In this document: positions 52,805 to 63,914 of the stretch, piece by piece | Position numbering within the stretch: position 1 is the first letter of the stretch | Layout: the number at the start of each line of letters is the position of its first letter | NCBI RefSeq assembly: GCF_036967215.1 | Contig: NZ_CP146016.1 | Span: 2,295,337-2,359,336, forward strand | Source: Sulfolobus tengchongensis | GTDB lineage: Archaea; Thermoproteota; Thermoprotei_A; Sulfolobales; Sulfolobaceae | DNA: 64,000 nucleotides | Direction of reading: 5' to 3' | Notes under the pieces: generated by a model | Told to the model about the DNA's origin: nothing | Databases searched by the model: none | The model's input: only the letters and a program-made list of their open reading frames with translations | Program-made: the position numbers and the translations under genes

Positions 52805-53924
52805 ATATTTCTATGAATTCTGAATTTTCAAGAATCTTGTCATAGTCTAAGTTAACTTTTTCTTCTTGTTGTAATATTTCATTTAGCTCCACAGAAGTTC
52901 TAGCTTTTGTTGAGATTGCACAATATTCAGGAAGTTTTATTGAATATTCGTAAGTACCTATTTTCCTAGCTACTTCTACGATCTCCTCCTTATCAAATCC
53001 TATTAAAGGTCTAAATATCGGGAACTTTATTCCATACTCAGTTACGTACAAGTTAACCATAGTTTGTGAGGAAACTTGTGATAATGATTCACCAGTAGTT
53101 ATTGACTTAGCTGAAACTCTTTCTGATAATCTTTCAGCTACTCTATACATTATTCGTTTAAGCATGACTACTCTATTTCCTCTGTCGATTTGTGATAGTT
53201 TGATTAATACATCTGTGCCTTTTACAATGAACACTTTGATTTTATGTCCACCACTCCACTTTTTAATGACGTTAAGTTCATTAACCACTAACTCCTTATG
53301 CACATTGCCTCCTAAGTTAAAGTTCAAAATTATCGGTATCGCACCTCTTTTCATCATCATCCACGTTGCTACCGGCGAATCAATACCACCTGAAAATAAT
53401 ACTACTGTTTTCCCTGCAATTCCTACTGGTAATCCTTTAGGTCCTTTAAAGTTTTCATGATAGAAGTAAGCTAAGTTATTTCTTATTTCTATGAATATCT
53501 CTATTTCTGGATTCTCTAAATCTACTCCTTTTGAAAAAGGAAATAATGCCTCACCTACTTTTCTCTGTACCTCTAAACTAGTAAAGTTGTGATAACCTAC
53601 CCTTTTAGCTCTTACAGCGAAAATTTTCCCCCTTACTATATCACTGAAAATTTGTTTAGCTCTATCTATAATATCTTGTAAATTACTAAATTCTGTTACT
53701 ATTACTGGTGAAAATGAGGCTATGCCAAAGATCTTGCTAAGTTTCTGCGCGAGATCATTAATATTATCGTTATTGATTTCCAAGAAAATTAATCCTTGAG
53801 ATCTCCACAGTTTTCCCTCTCCTATTATATTTCTTATATTAGTAATTAATGTATACTCAAAATTTCTCCTAGATCTTGGAGACTTTAGAGCGATTTCACC
53901 TGAGGGTCTTATCATGATTAGCAT
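52803..53924 (-). CDS. thiI: tRNA 4-thiouridine synthetase ThiI
   Basis: 373 residues. An N-terminal ferredoxin-like and THUMP region is followed by a PP-loop ATPase (VVLFSGGIDSPVATWMM, about 173-189) and the GESLSQVSSQT segment. There is no rhodanese domain, as usual for archaea. A late EYCAI cysteine may take part in sulfur transfer. The ATG at 53924, preceded by GAGGGTGAG, is chosen over ATG 53915. It overlaps the SWIM gene by 29 bp. Confidence 0.92.
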   Translation of the reverse strand: MLIMIRPSGEIALKSPRSRRNFEYTLITNIRNIIGEGKLWRSQGLIFLEINNDNINDLAQKLSKIFGIASFSPVIVTEFSNLQDIIDRAKQIFSDIVRGKIFAVRAKRVGYHNFTSLEVQRKVGEALFPFSKGVDLENPEIEIFIEIRNNLAYFYHENFKGPKGLPVGIAGKTVVLFSGGIDSPVATWMMMKRGAIPIILNFNLGGNVHKELVVNELNVIKKWSGGHKIKVFIVKGTDVLIKLSQIDRGNRVVMLKRIMYRVAERLSERVSAKSITTGESLSQVSSQTMVNLYVTEYGIKFPIFRPLIGFDKEEIVEVARKIGTYEYSIKLPEYCAISTKARTSVELNEILQQEEKVNLDYDKILENSEFIEI

Positions 53925-54114
53925 TACTTCTCACCCTCATATAGTGCAGATATAATTGAACTGCGTGCCTGCAAAACTTCTCTCCACATTCGCATTCAGA
54001 TTCTATAATTTTAAATCCGTCAATCCTTATTTTTACGTGATAACTTCCAGTTGCACATCTAGCATCTACGAATCCTTCTATAGAATTGCTATTAATGGAA
54101 ATTATTCTTATCAC
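53896..54114 (-). CDS. Small SWIM-type zinc finger protein
   Basis: 72 residues. The only domain is a SWIM finger, with ligands Cys41, Cys43, Cys48 and His50 (CECGEKFCRHAVQLYLHY) after three beta strands. SWIM modules bind DNA or protein and occur in bacterial helicases and in Sws1-type recombination factors. The overlap with thiI suggests co-expression, with a possible nucleic-acid role. Confidence 0.78.
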   Translation of the reverse strand: MIRIISINSNSIEGFVDARCATGSYHVKIRIDGFKIIESECECGEKFCRHAVQLYLHYMRVRSNANHDKTLR

Positions 54115-54160
54115 AATGTAAAAGATAGAAGCTAAAAAAGAAAAATTTACCTTTTAACTT

Positions 54161-56524
54161 TCATGCCCAATAGGGAGTAGGTGTAGAGGACGTCGTTGTA
54201 GAGGTGGATCCACTCATAGATGTACTAGTTGAAGAAGATGAAATTTCGGGGGCAGTTAATATCCATGGTACAGGTTTGAAGAATGTTAAGTTTACAACTA
54301 CACCGTTTCCGATTATTATAGGATCTTCAAACATATACCCTTTAGGTCCCCATGTCCACATTGTTACGTTCTGACTTGGTGTTAAGATTAAGGTTATGAA
54401 TGGATTAGCTAGGCCAGTAACGGAGTTTATAGTTGAGTAACTAAAGGTTACGTTTCCATTTATTGCATATGCAAAGGCTAGTATTGGGACTTGACCATTA
54501 GGCGCAGCACCAGCATTAGCTGGGTTATAGAATACCACTGAGAAGTTGAAAACGGTTAAGTTTCCAGAAGGTGTAACTATTTTTGTATTAGGTTGTATCA
54601 CTACTATCATGTTTCCTGCTACTGCTACTCCTCCTTGAGTTCCATTTATCTCGTAACTATATACATTCACTGGGGTTAGCCCATATGCAGGACCAACACT
54701 CACTTGAACTGGCTTAGGCGTAGATGCAATTGGAGTCTGTGCAGACTCGAAAATCCATATGACTGGCTTAAAGAATTGCACATTTACCATTATTCCATTT
54801 CCATATAACCAATGATCTAAGAATTTATAGCCTCCACCGATATATGCTGTGCCATTGTAAGTTCCGCCAAACCAAGTCCATGAAGTCCATGTATTTGGAG
54901 CCCATACTATTGTTATTGGAGCTTGAGCTTCAACTTTGCCATTGACTGTTGTAACAAGTGATATAGTTGGTGTTATTTGGTTATTTACTGCGAAGGCAAA
55001 TGCGTACAATGGCGTAAGATTAGGTGTAGCTGGTGGTGAATAAATTGCCTCTAAACTAAATGTTACTAGTGAGAAGTTATAAACAGATAACATTGTTCCA
55101 TTAGCTAATTCTGCATAAGTGTGTGGTTTCACTATAACCATTATATTACCTACTTGTAAAGTATATCCTTGGTTACTGCTAGCATTTACAGTCACTGTGG
55201 CTTCTCCATTAACCTTCATTATTGGTTCATTTAAGTTATAATATATAGTATCCGATAGAGCATTAACCTCAGTGGAATTCCATACTTCTTTAGTTATTTG
55301 CCAGCTGGCAGTTGTTGTGTTATATGTTAGATACGCAGTAATGTCTACGTGAATATCGTATATCATTGGGAAATTGGGTTGACCTTGGTTTACAAATCCA
55401 AAGAATACTGTATCATTAGCTATTACTTCCGCTGTGGCATTTGACGGAGATAGATAAACTTTCACTGTTGGTGGTATTGCAGTACCATTAGGTAATAGGT
55501 TTTGTGCATAGGTTAATGCGAAAACGAAGTACGAGTCCCAACTATTAAATACGCTTTCTATTTGAGACGTTCCATTATAGGTGCCTACTTTAAATACAGT
55601 AGGTAGTTGACCCATTAATATTAATTGTCCATTAGGGGCAAAGTTCTGAGCTATTACGGAGGCTGGGAATTCTGCACCTAGCGCATTTATTTGTGATAGA
55701 AATTCTTCAAGAACTTGGTTAGCCTGCATTGAGTGTTGTGATGGATAACCAGCAATTACGGTAGAAGGTGATACCTCATTACCTTTCCATAGTAGTTCAG
55801 TGATTTCTGGCACACCATGTATGTACTGTACAATTATCGTGTTGCTTGCATTGAAGACTTGTAGATAAACTGGGTCTGCAGTAGGTGCTACGAAATATTG
55901 TACTACATCAGTGATGTTAAAGGTATTTCCATTAATTTGGGTTACTGTAGGCAAAGCGGTAGTATAGAAGTACACAGTTTCGTATGTCCCAAAGAAGTTA
56001 GCAAGCCATGTATTATTAAATGTAGTTAAGTTATAAGTTCCTGCAAATGGTTCACCGATAATATTAGCGGTAAAATTGGAAGCTAAGAATGGAACCACGT
56101 CAGCAGGAGATTCTATTGCAATACCGTCATAGAATTGCATTACCACTGATAATGCTGCACCTGGTTTATATCCAGAAACGTTCAGTTTGCTTATTTGTTG
56201 TAGCATCTGTTCATATAATGTTTTATAATAAGTGTAGTTAGATTCTGCTTGTTGGTACAGTGTATAGTTACCCTTTGCTTCTGCTAGAAGTGCATTGTAC
56301 ATACCTTCTAGAACCTTATATTCGGAAGCTAACTGTGAGTATGTTTGATTCAATTTGGTATAATTACCTTGTAGTGCAGTATACTGCTCATTTAAAGATT
56401 GATAATTACTATTTACACTAATGTATTTAGAGTTTACTACGGAATACTCATAAAAACCTATTGCTGCTATTATAACTAAAATTATAGCTACAATAGCGAA
56501 CCCTATCGTTTTCATATCCGCCAT
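54161..56524 (-). CDS. Large membrane-anchored extracellular protein with duplicated domain
   Basis: 787 residues. One N-terminal membrane helix (about 5-28) is followed by a coiled coil rich in Asn/Tyr/Gln (30-110), two regions resembling SnoaL/NTF2-like folds (about 115-260 and 270-430), two copies of a beta-rich domain (about 440-600 and 605-760) and a Ser/Thr-rich tail. Many NxS/T sequons indicate heavy glycosylation outside the cell. The ATG at 56524 is chosen because an earlier ATG at 56551 lies in the TATA box. It resembles a surface stalk protein. Family not recognised. Confidence 0.75.
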   Translation of the reverse strand: MADMKTIGFAIVAIILVIIAAIGFYEYSVVNSKYISVNSNYQSLNEQYTALQGNYTKLNQTYSQLASEYKVLEGMYNALLAEAKGNYTLYQQAESNYTYYKTLYEQMLQQISKLNVSGYKPGAALSVVMQFYDGIAIESPADVVPFLASNFTANIIGEPFAGTYNLTTFNNTWLANFFGTYETVYFYTTALPTVTQINGNTFNITDVVQYFVAPTADPVYLQVFNASNTIIVQYIHGVPEITELLWKGNEVSPSTVIAGYPSQHSMQANQVLEEFLSQINALGAEFPASVIAQNFAPNGQLILMGQLPTVFKVGTYNGTSQIESVFNSWDSYFVFALTYAQNLLPNGTAIPPTVKVYLSPSNATAEVIANDTVFFGFVNQGQPNFPMIYDIHVDITAYLTYNTTTASWQITKEVWNSTEVNALSDTIYYNLNEPIMKVNGEATVTVNASSNQGYTLQVGNIMVIVKPHTYAELANGTMLSVYNFSLVTFSLEAIYSPPATPNLTPLYAFAFAVNNQITPTISLVTTVNGKVEAQAPITIVWAPNTWTSWTWFGGTYNGTAYIGGGYKFLDHWLYGNGIMVNVQFFKPVIWIFESAQTPIASTPKPVQVSVGPAYGLTPVNVYSYEINGTQGGVAVAGNMIVVIQPNTKIVTPSGNLTVFNFSVVFYNPANAGAAPNGQVPILAFAYAINGNVTFSYSTINSVTGLANPFITLILTPSQNVTMWTWGPKGYMFEDPIIIGNGVVVNLTFFKPVPWILTAPEISSSSTSTSMSGSTSTTTSSTPTPYWA

Positions 56525-56548
56525 TTTAGATCGTGAAGTTAATTGAAG

Positions 56549-56560
56549 CATTTATAAAAA
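56549..56560 (-). promoter_or_regulatory. TATA box of the surface protein gene
   Basis: Read on the minus strand, TTTTTATAAATGC lies about 26-30 bp before the ATG at 56524. It indicates a strong leaderless promoter. Confidence 0.6.
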
Positions 56561-56629
56561 GTTTTTACCCAAATCTAGAATCTAGTTACATGAATCAAAA
56601 AACCGAAAGAGTAATTTCACCAAGTTTTT

Positions 56630-57679
56630 CTAATATTCATTTGCATTTTTGATTGATTTAGATAATATTATCAACCCTAAGGTTACTGATGTCAGTAGTG
56701 TCAATAGTGCAGAATTTGCTTGAATATTCCCTATACTAACTAAGGAGGGTATTAGGAATCCACTTAGTGACGCTAAATTCATACTAGGTCCTATCTTTCT
56801 AACTTCAATACCCATAAGTCTTACAATAATAGGCAGAAGAGAGTTAAACCCTAGTCCAAATACTGTGAAGGGAATAAATATCCATGTCTTTAGTGTGATA
56901 AATGCCAAGAAGCCAGTTATGCTTATTATTATTGAGCTTACTAATGAAATGACTCTAATATTCTTAATAGCTGGCAACGCTAAATAAGCTATGAATGAGA
57001 TCGAATACGCAATTATCGTCTCTTTTATAGCTAATTCTTCTCCTAATAATGATGGGACTATTTGCAATATATATGCAGGTTCAAATCCTAATAGGAATAT
57101 TAATAATGCCTCCCAAGAAAATGCAATCCTATTTTCTCTAGCATTTATTGGTAATCTTAAATTAGCATTAGAGTTTTTGCTGAATAAGAGAAATATGATT
57201 GAAAATGAACTCGCTATTAGAGTGTACTTTCCTATAGCGAATGTAATAAAAGCTGCTAATAGCCATCCTAATGCCCAACCTCCCATAGTCATCCCAATTA
57301 TTATTTTACTTTTGCTTTGGGTTGCAATTTCTACAGCTGCTGACGTAGATAAGCCGAACAAAACCCCAGTTAGTATTCTTAAGAGCAATAACAGAATAGA
57401 GCTATTAGTAAAATATTCTATAATATCAATAACTCCCATGCTTCCCAATGAATAGTAGACCACTCTATTGATACTCATTCTGGTTACCAGAAGTGGATAA
57501 GTTAAAGGAGTTAGAGCTCTACCTATAAATGGCGCACCAATTAGCAAGAACTCTAGTAAAGTGGAGTATTTGAAGTATTGTAAGTAAAATACAAAGTTGA
57601 CAAGATAGTAGGAGGATAGGGTGAAACTTAGAATTGGTAATATTGTAACGTTCTTCAGCGATATTTTTGTACCTAACAT
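56630..57679 (-). CDS. MFS-type membrane transporter, short form
   Basis: 349 residues and about 10-12 hydrophobic helices with a polar loop in the middle (LLFSKNSNANLRLPINARENR). Helix 4-5 (LLLRILTGVLFGLSTSAAVEIATQ) follows the MFS pattern, but the usual DxxGRR loop is degenerate. The substrate is unknown. It lies between the surface protein and tRNA-Arg(CCT) with gaps of about 105 and 170 bp. Confidence 0.65.
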   Translation of the reverse strand: MLGTKISLKNVTILPILSFTLSSYYLVNFVFYLQYFKYSTLLEFLLIGAPFIGRALTPLTYPLLVTRMSINRVVYYSLGSMGVIDIIEYFTNSSILLLLLRILTGVLFGLSTSAAVEIATQSKSKIIIGMTMGGWALGWLLAAFITFAIGKYTLIASSFSIIFLLFSKNSNANLRLPINARENRIAFSWEALLIFLLGFEPAYILQIVPSLLGEELAIKETIIAYSISFIAYLALPAIKNIRVISLVSSIIISITGFLAFITLKTWIFIPFTVFGLGFNSLLPIIVRLMGIEVRKIGPSMNLASLSGFLIPSLVSIGNIQANSALLTLLTSVTLGLIILSKSIKNANEY

Positions 57680-57850
57680 TTCAATCTAGATATATACTTT
57701 TCAATTTAAATTTAAAGTTATGTGCAAGTTATGTATAAATTGCTTAAACACTACTATGTTAATAATTATTTTATATTAACACGATATTATCATTATGAGA
57801 TGCTTAAATTCTATCTAAAGCTAAAATCAATCTCCATTGATAATAATGTA

Positions 57851-57942
57851 CGGACCCGGCGGGATTCGAACCCGCGACCACCGGCTCTCTTCCTTAAATA
57901 AGTTAGGAGGCCGGCGCTCCATCCTGGCTGAGCTACGGGTCC
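57851..57942 (-). tRNA. tRNA-Arg (anticodon CCT) with intron
   Basis: A 92-nt gene on the minus strand. Acceptor GGACCCG/CGGGTCC, D stem GCTC/GAGC, anticodon stem CCGGC/GCCGG with loop start CTCCTA, T stem GCGGG/CCCGC. An intron of about 17 nt (roughly 57886-57902) sits after position 37, leaving a 75-nt mature tRNA that reads AGG codons. It differs from the other two Arg tRNAs mainly in the T stem. Confidence 0.93.
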
Positions 57943-57986
57943 AATCAAGATATTAAATTATCATTTAACCATTAAAGTTTTTCCTC

Positions 57987-58610
57987 TTAGTTAATGACCC
58001 AAGGTCCCTTAAAGATTTTAAAATAATTTTCTAGAAACATGTTATTTAATACATTAGAAATTTTTTGCGATTTATATAAAATTAAAAAATCATTACTATA
58101 TACAGCTTTACTAGATATGATGATTTCCTTATCGGCTTTTGTAACAGTTCTTGCGTTGATATTCTTTTTCTTTAGTATAGATATTATATTACCACTTTTG
58201 CTTAGTTGACTATCCAAGATGATCTCGCAATTTATTCTTAATTTTTCACAATATTCCGTAATCAAAAGTAATACGTCAGTTATCATATCACTATCTTTAT
58301 ATTTTCCTAGACCCAAATCTCTAAAGAAACCATCATCACATAAAAATATATCTTCACCATTTATCGCAGAAATCAATGTTAAAGCTAAATTATATCCATC
58401 TACTACTATTTCTTTCTCATTAACTATCTTATGTTTAATAATTCTGATTTCTTCATCAGAATGAACACAACGATATAATAAGAGTCTTTTCGCTTGGGAC
58501 AAGTTATATCTTGCTGTTATAGCATCTAAGGCAATTTTTCTGGGATAACCTCTATTCAAAAAATACTTGTAATCTATGTAGGCTTCTTTTAAAGAATCTA
58601 TTTCATCCAT
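57987..58610 (-). CDS. DUF434-family protein
   Basis: 207 residues. The N-terminal 55 form a helical DUF434 module (DYKYFLNRGYPRKIALDAITARYNL). The rest is an alpha/beta domain starting with EIVVDGYNLALTL, resembling a PIN/NYN-like nuclease core with several acidic residues (VDGYN, LDSQLSKSG). The enzymatic role is unproven. The ATG begins 9 bp after the end of alaS, so they form an operon. Confidence 0.7.
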   Translation of the reverse strand: MDEIDSLKEAYIDYKYFLNRGYPRKIALDAITARYNLSQAKRLLLYRCVHSDEEIRIIKHKIVNEKEIVVDGYNLALTLISAINGEDIFLCDDGFFRDLGLGKYKDSDMITDVLLLITEYCEKLRINCEIILDSQLSKSGNIISILKKKNINARTVTKADKEIIISSKAVYSNDFLILYKSQKISNVLNNMFLENYFKIFKGPWVIN

Positions 58611-58619
58611 AATACTCTC

Positions 58620-61319
58620 TTACAAAACTTTTCTTAAGATTTCCAATACCTCTTCCTTGCTCTTTTTATTTTCCATCATGATATTAGCGAAAGTACCTCT
58701 TCCTCCTCCTCTTCCTCCTATCTTTCTTAGCTCTTCTACGATTTTGTCAACCTTTAGATTTTCTGCTGTAGCTATTTGAATCCTATTCCCAGATATTGAT
58801 AATGCAATGGTACTTTGAGGAATAGTCAATCTTCTCATTATCTCTTTAATTTCCTCCTCGTCATCAACTCCTTCAACTATATATACTTTTATTCCATTTA
58901 TCTCATAGGGCTTAAGATTACTTATTATGATGTTTTCGAACATTTTCCTATATTGTGCTAGTAATCTCTCATTTTCTTCCTTTTCATTAATTACCCTTTT
59001 TAATCTACTAGATAATTGACTTGGAGAAGCACCTATTATCTTTGATGCCTCATTTAGCATTCGCTCTGTTTCTCTAATGTAGTCTATTAGTGCTGATCCC
59101 GCTACGTACTCAAGTCTAATTACGCCATCTTGAATTTTTTCTACATTAGTTATTTTTACCGCACCTATCTCACTTGTATTACTTACATGAGTTCCGCCAC
59201 AACTTTCTATGTCCCAGTCTTTTATTTCCAATAATCTAATTGTTGCAGAATTGGGAACCCCACCCTCATATATGGAGACTCCATATTTCATTTCAGCTTC
59301 CATTCTATTGATTTCTATGGCTCTAACTGGTCTTCTATCTGCTATTATCTTATTTGCATTGTCTTCTATTAGTTTAATTTCCTCCTCACTTAATGGCTTA
59401 TGATGTGTAATATCTAACCTTCCTTTCTCCGGGGTTTTCTCTGCACCAGCTTGCCATACGTGATCTCCTAATACTTTCTTAGCTGAGGCGAGTATTATAT
59501 GCGTAACTGTATGATGTCTCATTAAACGATATCTCCTTTCCCAATTAATCTCTCCTTTTACTACATCTCCAATATCTATCGTTGGTTGTTCCTTCAAGAC
59601 GTGAACTACAACATCATTTACCTTTTGCGTGTCTATTACCTCATATTTTTTATTCCTTTTCTCATCTATGATGAAGCCAGTATCACCTAATTGACCTCCT
59701 CCTTCCGGATAGAATGCAGTTCTATCTAAGACCAAATAGTTTTTGTGTACGCCTATCACTCTTCCTTCAAATGATCTCATATACTGGTCTTTATAGTATA
59801 ATTTTTCAGTGGGTTGTAGTTTCATAGCGTAATCTATTACGTCTTTAGGTAGTTTAGCCTTCTCAGTTTTATCCTTGATTCTCGAAGTCTGATGCCTTTT
59901 TGCAACTAATGCATAAAAGTTACGAGGTACCTCAATCTTAACGCCTCTTTTGTTAAGTTCGTCCTCTAATAGATCGGGAGGTATCCCATTAGAATCATAT
60001 ATCTGTACTAGATCTTCTACTGAGATCTCCTTCTTCTTTGACAAACTAGACGCAATAGATGGAATTTTATCTAATATAGTTTCAAATCTCTGTTGCTCTA
60101 ATTCTACTGCATCCAAAATGTAATCTTTATTTTTTAAGACTTGTGGGAAATCTTCTTTCCAGAAATCTATCTGCTCCTTCAATAGTTCATACAATCTTAC
60201 ATCTGATTTAAGTAGCTTCAAGACTCTCAGAGCTCTTCTTATAACTAGCCTACCTAGATATCCCTCACCTGAATTAGAAGGTACCAGACCATCAGCAAGC
60301 ATAAGCATAATTGTCTTAGTGTGATCAAGAACTTGAAACACTTTAGCAGCTCTATCTAATTCTTCGTCGACCCTTTTTAGTTCAATTCCAAGTTTCTCGC
60401 TAACCATTTTTCGATGCAATTTTATAGTTTCTGGATTATCTGGGTCAATTCTTCCAGCTAATCTGGATGCTATCTTTAATAGTTCCTCATCTACATAAGG
60501 TACACCTATTTTATCAAAGAATTTGTAAACCAGATTACCATATATCGCATGAAATGCTGAAGGTGTTTTTTGAGTTATCCAAGCTATTCTTTCTACACCA
60601 TATCCAGTATCTACAATTTTCAATTTTAATGGAGTATAAGTACCATTTTCCTCAATTTTGTACTGCATGAATACTAAAGTAGCTAATTCTAATCCACCAA
60701 CAGTAACTTCTAAACACGGTCCAGCATTTCCTCCTCCTTCCCACCATGACTCTTTAAAATTTAACTCTTCCTCTGGAATTCCTAATTCTTTTGTAAAGAA
60801 TTCTGTAGCATAAGATGTAGTTTCATCCTTCCAGTATACGTATTTGTCTGGATAGTTGAAAGCGTGGTGTGCTGCCATTTCGAAAGTTGTTAAGTGCCTT
60901 CCAAATGTTATTCCTACATTATCTATATCCTCTAATCTTATAGAAGGCTGAGAAACCACTAATGGATTTGCAGGAGGGGGAACTAAACCACTGGTGACAT
61001 GTGGTTGAAAATCAACAATACTCGCTATCGTTAAATATAGATCTTCTCTCCACCTAGCTAATACTGGTTTAGGTGGTATTACGGTATGTCCTCTTTTTTC
61101 AAAGAATGATAGAAATTTTTCTCTTGCCTCTTTTACGGTCAATGGTGAACTTTTTATATCTATATCAAAGAAATAATAGTCCGTACAAGGAATATCCGCA
61201 CAATATTCTCTTTTTTCATCTTTAGTCCAAAATGGAGTCTTACACGATTTGCATATTTTTCGCTTAAAATCATTCTTTAAAAAGAAATTTAATCTATATT
61301 CCTCTTCTCCAGACTTCAT
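58620..61319 (-). CDS. alaS: Alanyl-tRNA synthetase
   Basis: 899 residues, archaeal type. An N-terminal cysteine cluster (CKSCKTPFW, then YCADIPC) precedes the class II core ([30 protein letters not shown]). The editing domain carries HHTVTH and CGGTHVSNT. The C-terminal DHHA1-type domain has a Gly-rich [10 protein letters not shown]. The ATG at 61319 is preferred over a longer in-frame start at 61367, which would overlap rpl12. A TATA box at 61342-61351 sits 26 bp before it. Confidence 0.95.
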   Translation of the reverse strand: MKSGEEEYRLNFFLKNDFKRKICKSCKTPFWTKDEKREYCADIPCTDYYFFDIDIKSSPLTVKEAREKFLSFFEKRGHTVIPPKPVLARWREDLYLTIASIVDFQPHVTSGLVPPPANPLVVSQPSIRLEDIDNVGITFGRHLTTFEMAAHHAFNYPDKYVYWKDETTSYATEFFTKELGIPEEELNFKESWWEGGGNAGPCLEVTVGGLELATLVFMQYKIEENGTYTPLKLKIVDTGYGVERIAWITQKTPSAFHAIYGNLVYKFFDKIGVPYVDEELLKIASRLAGRIDPDNPETIKLHRKMVSEKLGIELKRVDEELDRAAKVFQVLDHTKTIMLMLADGLVPSNSGEGYLGRLVIRRALRVLKLLKSDVRLYELLKEQIDFWKEDFPQVLKNKDYILDAVELEQQRFETILDKIPSIASSLSKKKEISVEDLVQIYDSNGIPPDLLEDELNKRGVKIEVPRNFYALVAKRHQTSRIKDKTEKAKLPKDVIDYAMKLQPTEKLYYKDQYMRSFEGRVIGVHKNYLVLDRTAFYPEGGGQLGDTGFIIDEKRNKKYEVIDTQKVNDVVVHVLKEQPTIDIGDVVKGEINWERRYRLMRHHTVTHIILASAKKVLGDHVWQAGAEKTPEKGRLDITHHKPLSEEEIKLIEDNANKIIADRRPVRAIEINRMEAEMKYGVSIYEGGVPNSATIRLLEIKDWDIESCGGTHVSNTSEIGAVKITNVEKIQDGVIRLEYVAGSALIDYIRETERMLNEASKIIGASPSQLSSRLKRVINEKEENERLLAQYRKMFENIIISNLKPYEINGIKVYIVEGVDDEEEIKEIMRRLTIPQSTIALSISGNRIQIATAENLKVDKIVEELRKIGGRGGGRGTFANIMMENKKSKEEVLEILRKVL

Positions 61320-61341
61320 GTGATAAAAGAAAAGTAGTTGA

Positions 61342-61351
61342 AGCTTAAAAA
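61342..61351 (-). promoter_or_regulatory. TATA box of alaS
   Basis: Read on the minus strand, CTTTTTAAGC lies about 26 bp before the ATG at 61319. It implies an independent leaderless transcript starting in the short gap after rpl12. Confidence 0.55.
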
Positions 61352-61359
61352 GTAAAGTC

Positions 61360-61677
<318 letters not shown>

Positions 61678-61722
61678 TCTTTTTCACACTCCACATTTTT
61701 GTCTTAAGTTAATAAATTTTTA

Positions 61723-62730
<1,008 letters not shown>

Positions 62731-62736
62731 TTTTAT

Positions 62737-63393
62737 TCACCCTAATTCTACTTTAACTACTTTACCCATAGTTGTTTTTACGTATATATTCCTTACTTTC
62801 TGTGCTAGTCCCTTAGTTTCTATTGTATTTAGTACTGAAAGTGCGTTCTCAGCTAAGTCTCCTATTTGCTGATCTTCAGTACCTATAAATACTTGTGTCT
62901 GTGGTTGATCTTTAGTTTTAACTATAGTCGACCTCTTAAATCTTAATATATATTCGGTTATATCTGCAGTATTTGGTAATGGAGTTGGGAACTTTCCTCT
63001 GGGTCCTAAAGCTGGACCTAAAATTCTACCTACTAATGACATTGAATCAGGGGCTATTAGGAACCAATCATTTTGACGTGCAAGTTTTTTAGTTGCTCTT
63101 TTGTTTCCCTGTAGCTTTTGAAGTTCCTCTTTAGTTAATATCACATTAGGTTCAGCTTTTTTGGCGTACTCTAATTGTTGGATAGTAGGTACAACTAACA
63201 CTTTCTTTGATTTAGATGGTGGTTTAGGTAATACCACAATCTCCCTTAATTTCAATTCTCCCTTTTTCACGTCTACTTCCTTAAAAGTTATTATTAATTC
63301 TACGCTCTGCAAGAAATTTCTTTTAGGATTATTTTCCGGAGATAAGGCTAGTTTAAGTGAAGCTTCTAAGTTATTTCTGTCAACGATTGGCAT
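62737..63393 (-). CDS. rpl1: Ribosomal protein L1 (uL1)
   Basis: 218 residues. It forms the mobile L1 stalk of the large subunit and in archaea often represses its own operon by binding its mRNA. The conserved [19 protein letters not shown] is present. It follows rpl11 with a 1-bp gap. I did not identify an L1-binding mimic in the short 5' region available. Confidence 0.96.
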   Translation of the reverse strand: MPIVDRNNLEASLKLALSPENNPKRNFLQSVELIITFKEVDVKKGELKLREIVVLPKPPSKSKKVLVVPTIQQLEYAKKAEPNVILTKEELQKLQGNKRATKKLARQNDWFLIAPDSMSLVGRILGPALGPRGKFPTPLPNTADITEYILRFKRSTIVKTKDQPQTQVFIGTEDQQIGDLAENALSVLNTIETKGLAQKVRNIYVKTTMGKVVKVELG

Positions 63394-63394
63394 T

Positions 63395-63907
63395 TTATTC
63401 CTTCACCTCATTCCATTCGTTCTCAAATTTGGCTAATAAATCATCATATTTACCTTCTTCCACTTCTTTTACCAAATCATGGGGATCTCTATTTTCCACA
63501 GTTAGTCCTATAGATTTAGCGGTACCTAATATACTCTTAACTGCTGCTTTCAGTGACTTTGCGGTTAATCCTGGTTTTTTCATTATCGCTACCTTAATCA
63601 CTTGTTCTAGCGTGAGATTTCCTATTTTCTTATGCGCAGGATCTCCAGAAGGTTCATTTGCACCAGCTTCTTTTAGTAATAATGCAGTTGTAGTGGGTAT
63701 GCCAACTTTTATTTCATATTTCTTAGTATTAGTATCAACTTCTATTGTTACTGGTACTGACATTCCTTTAAAGCTAGCAGTTGCTTCATTTAATTTCTTT
63801 ACAACTTCACCAACATTCAATCCTAATTGTGAAAGTGTTGGGGCTAATGGCGGTCCTGGTTTTACATTACCTCCTTCTACCATTATCTTTATTGTTTTTG
63901 AGGGCAT
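63395..63907 (-). CDS. rpl11: Ribosomal protein L11 (uL11)
   Basis: 170 residues with the N-terminal signature [20 protein letters not shown] and the C-terminal rRNA-binding domain ([21 protein letters not shown]). It stabilises the GTPase centre. The ATG is preceded by AAAGGTG, which overlaps the end of the upstream spt5 gene, so the operon continues from it. Confidence 0.96.
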   Translation of the reverse strand: MPSKTIKIMVEGGNVKPGPPLAPTLSQLGLNVGEVVKKLNEATASFKGMSVPVTIEVDTNTKKYEIKVGIPTTTALLLKEAGANEPSGDPAHKKIGNLTLEQVIKVAIMKKPGLTAKSLKAAVKSILGTAKSIGLTVENRDPHDLVKEVEEGKYDDLLAKFENEWNEVKE

Positions 63908-63914
63908 ATTCTAT

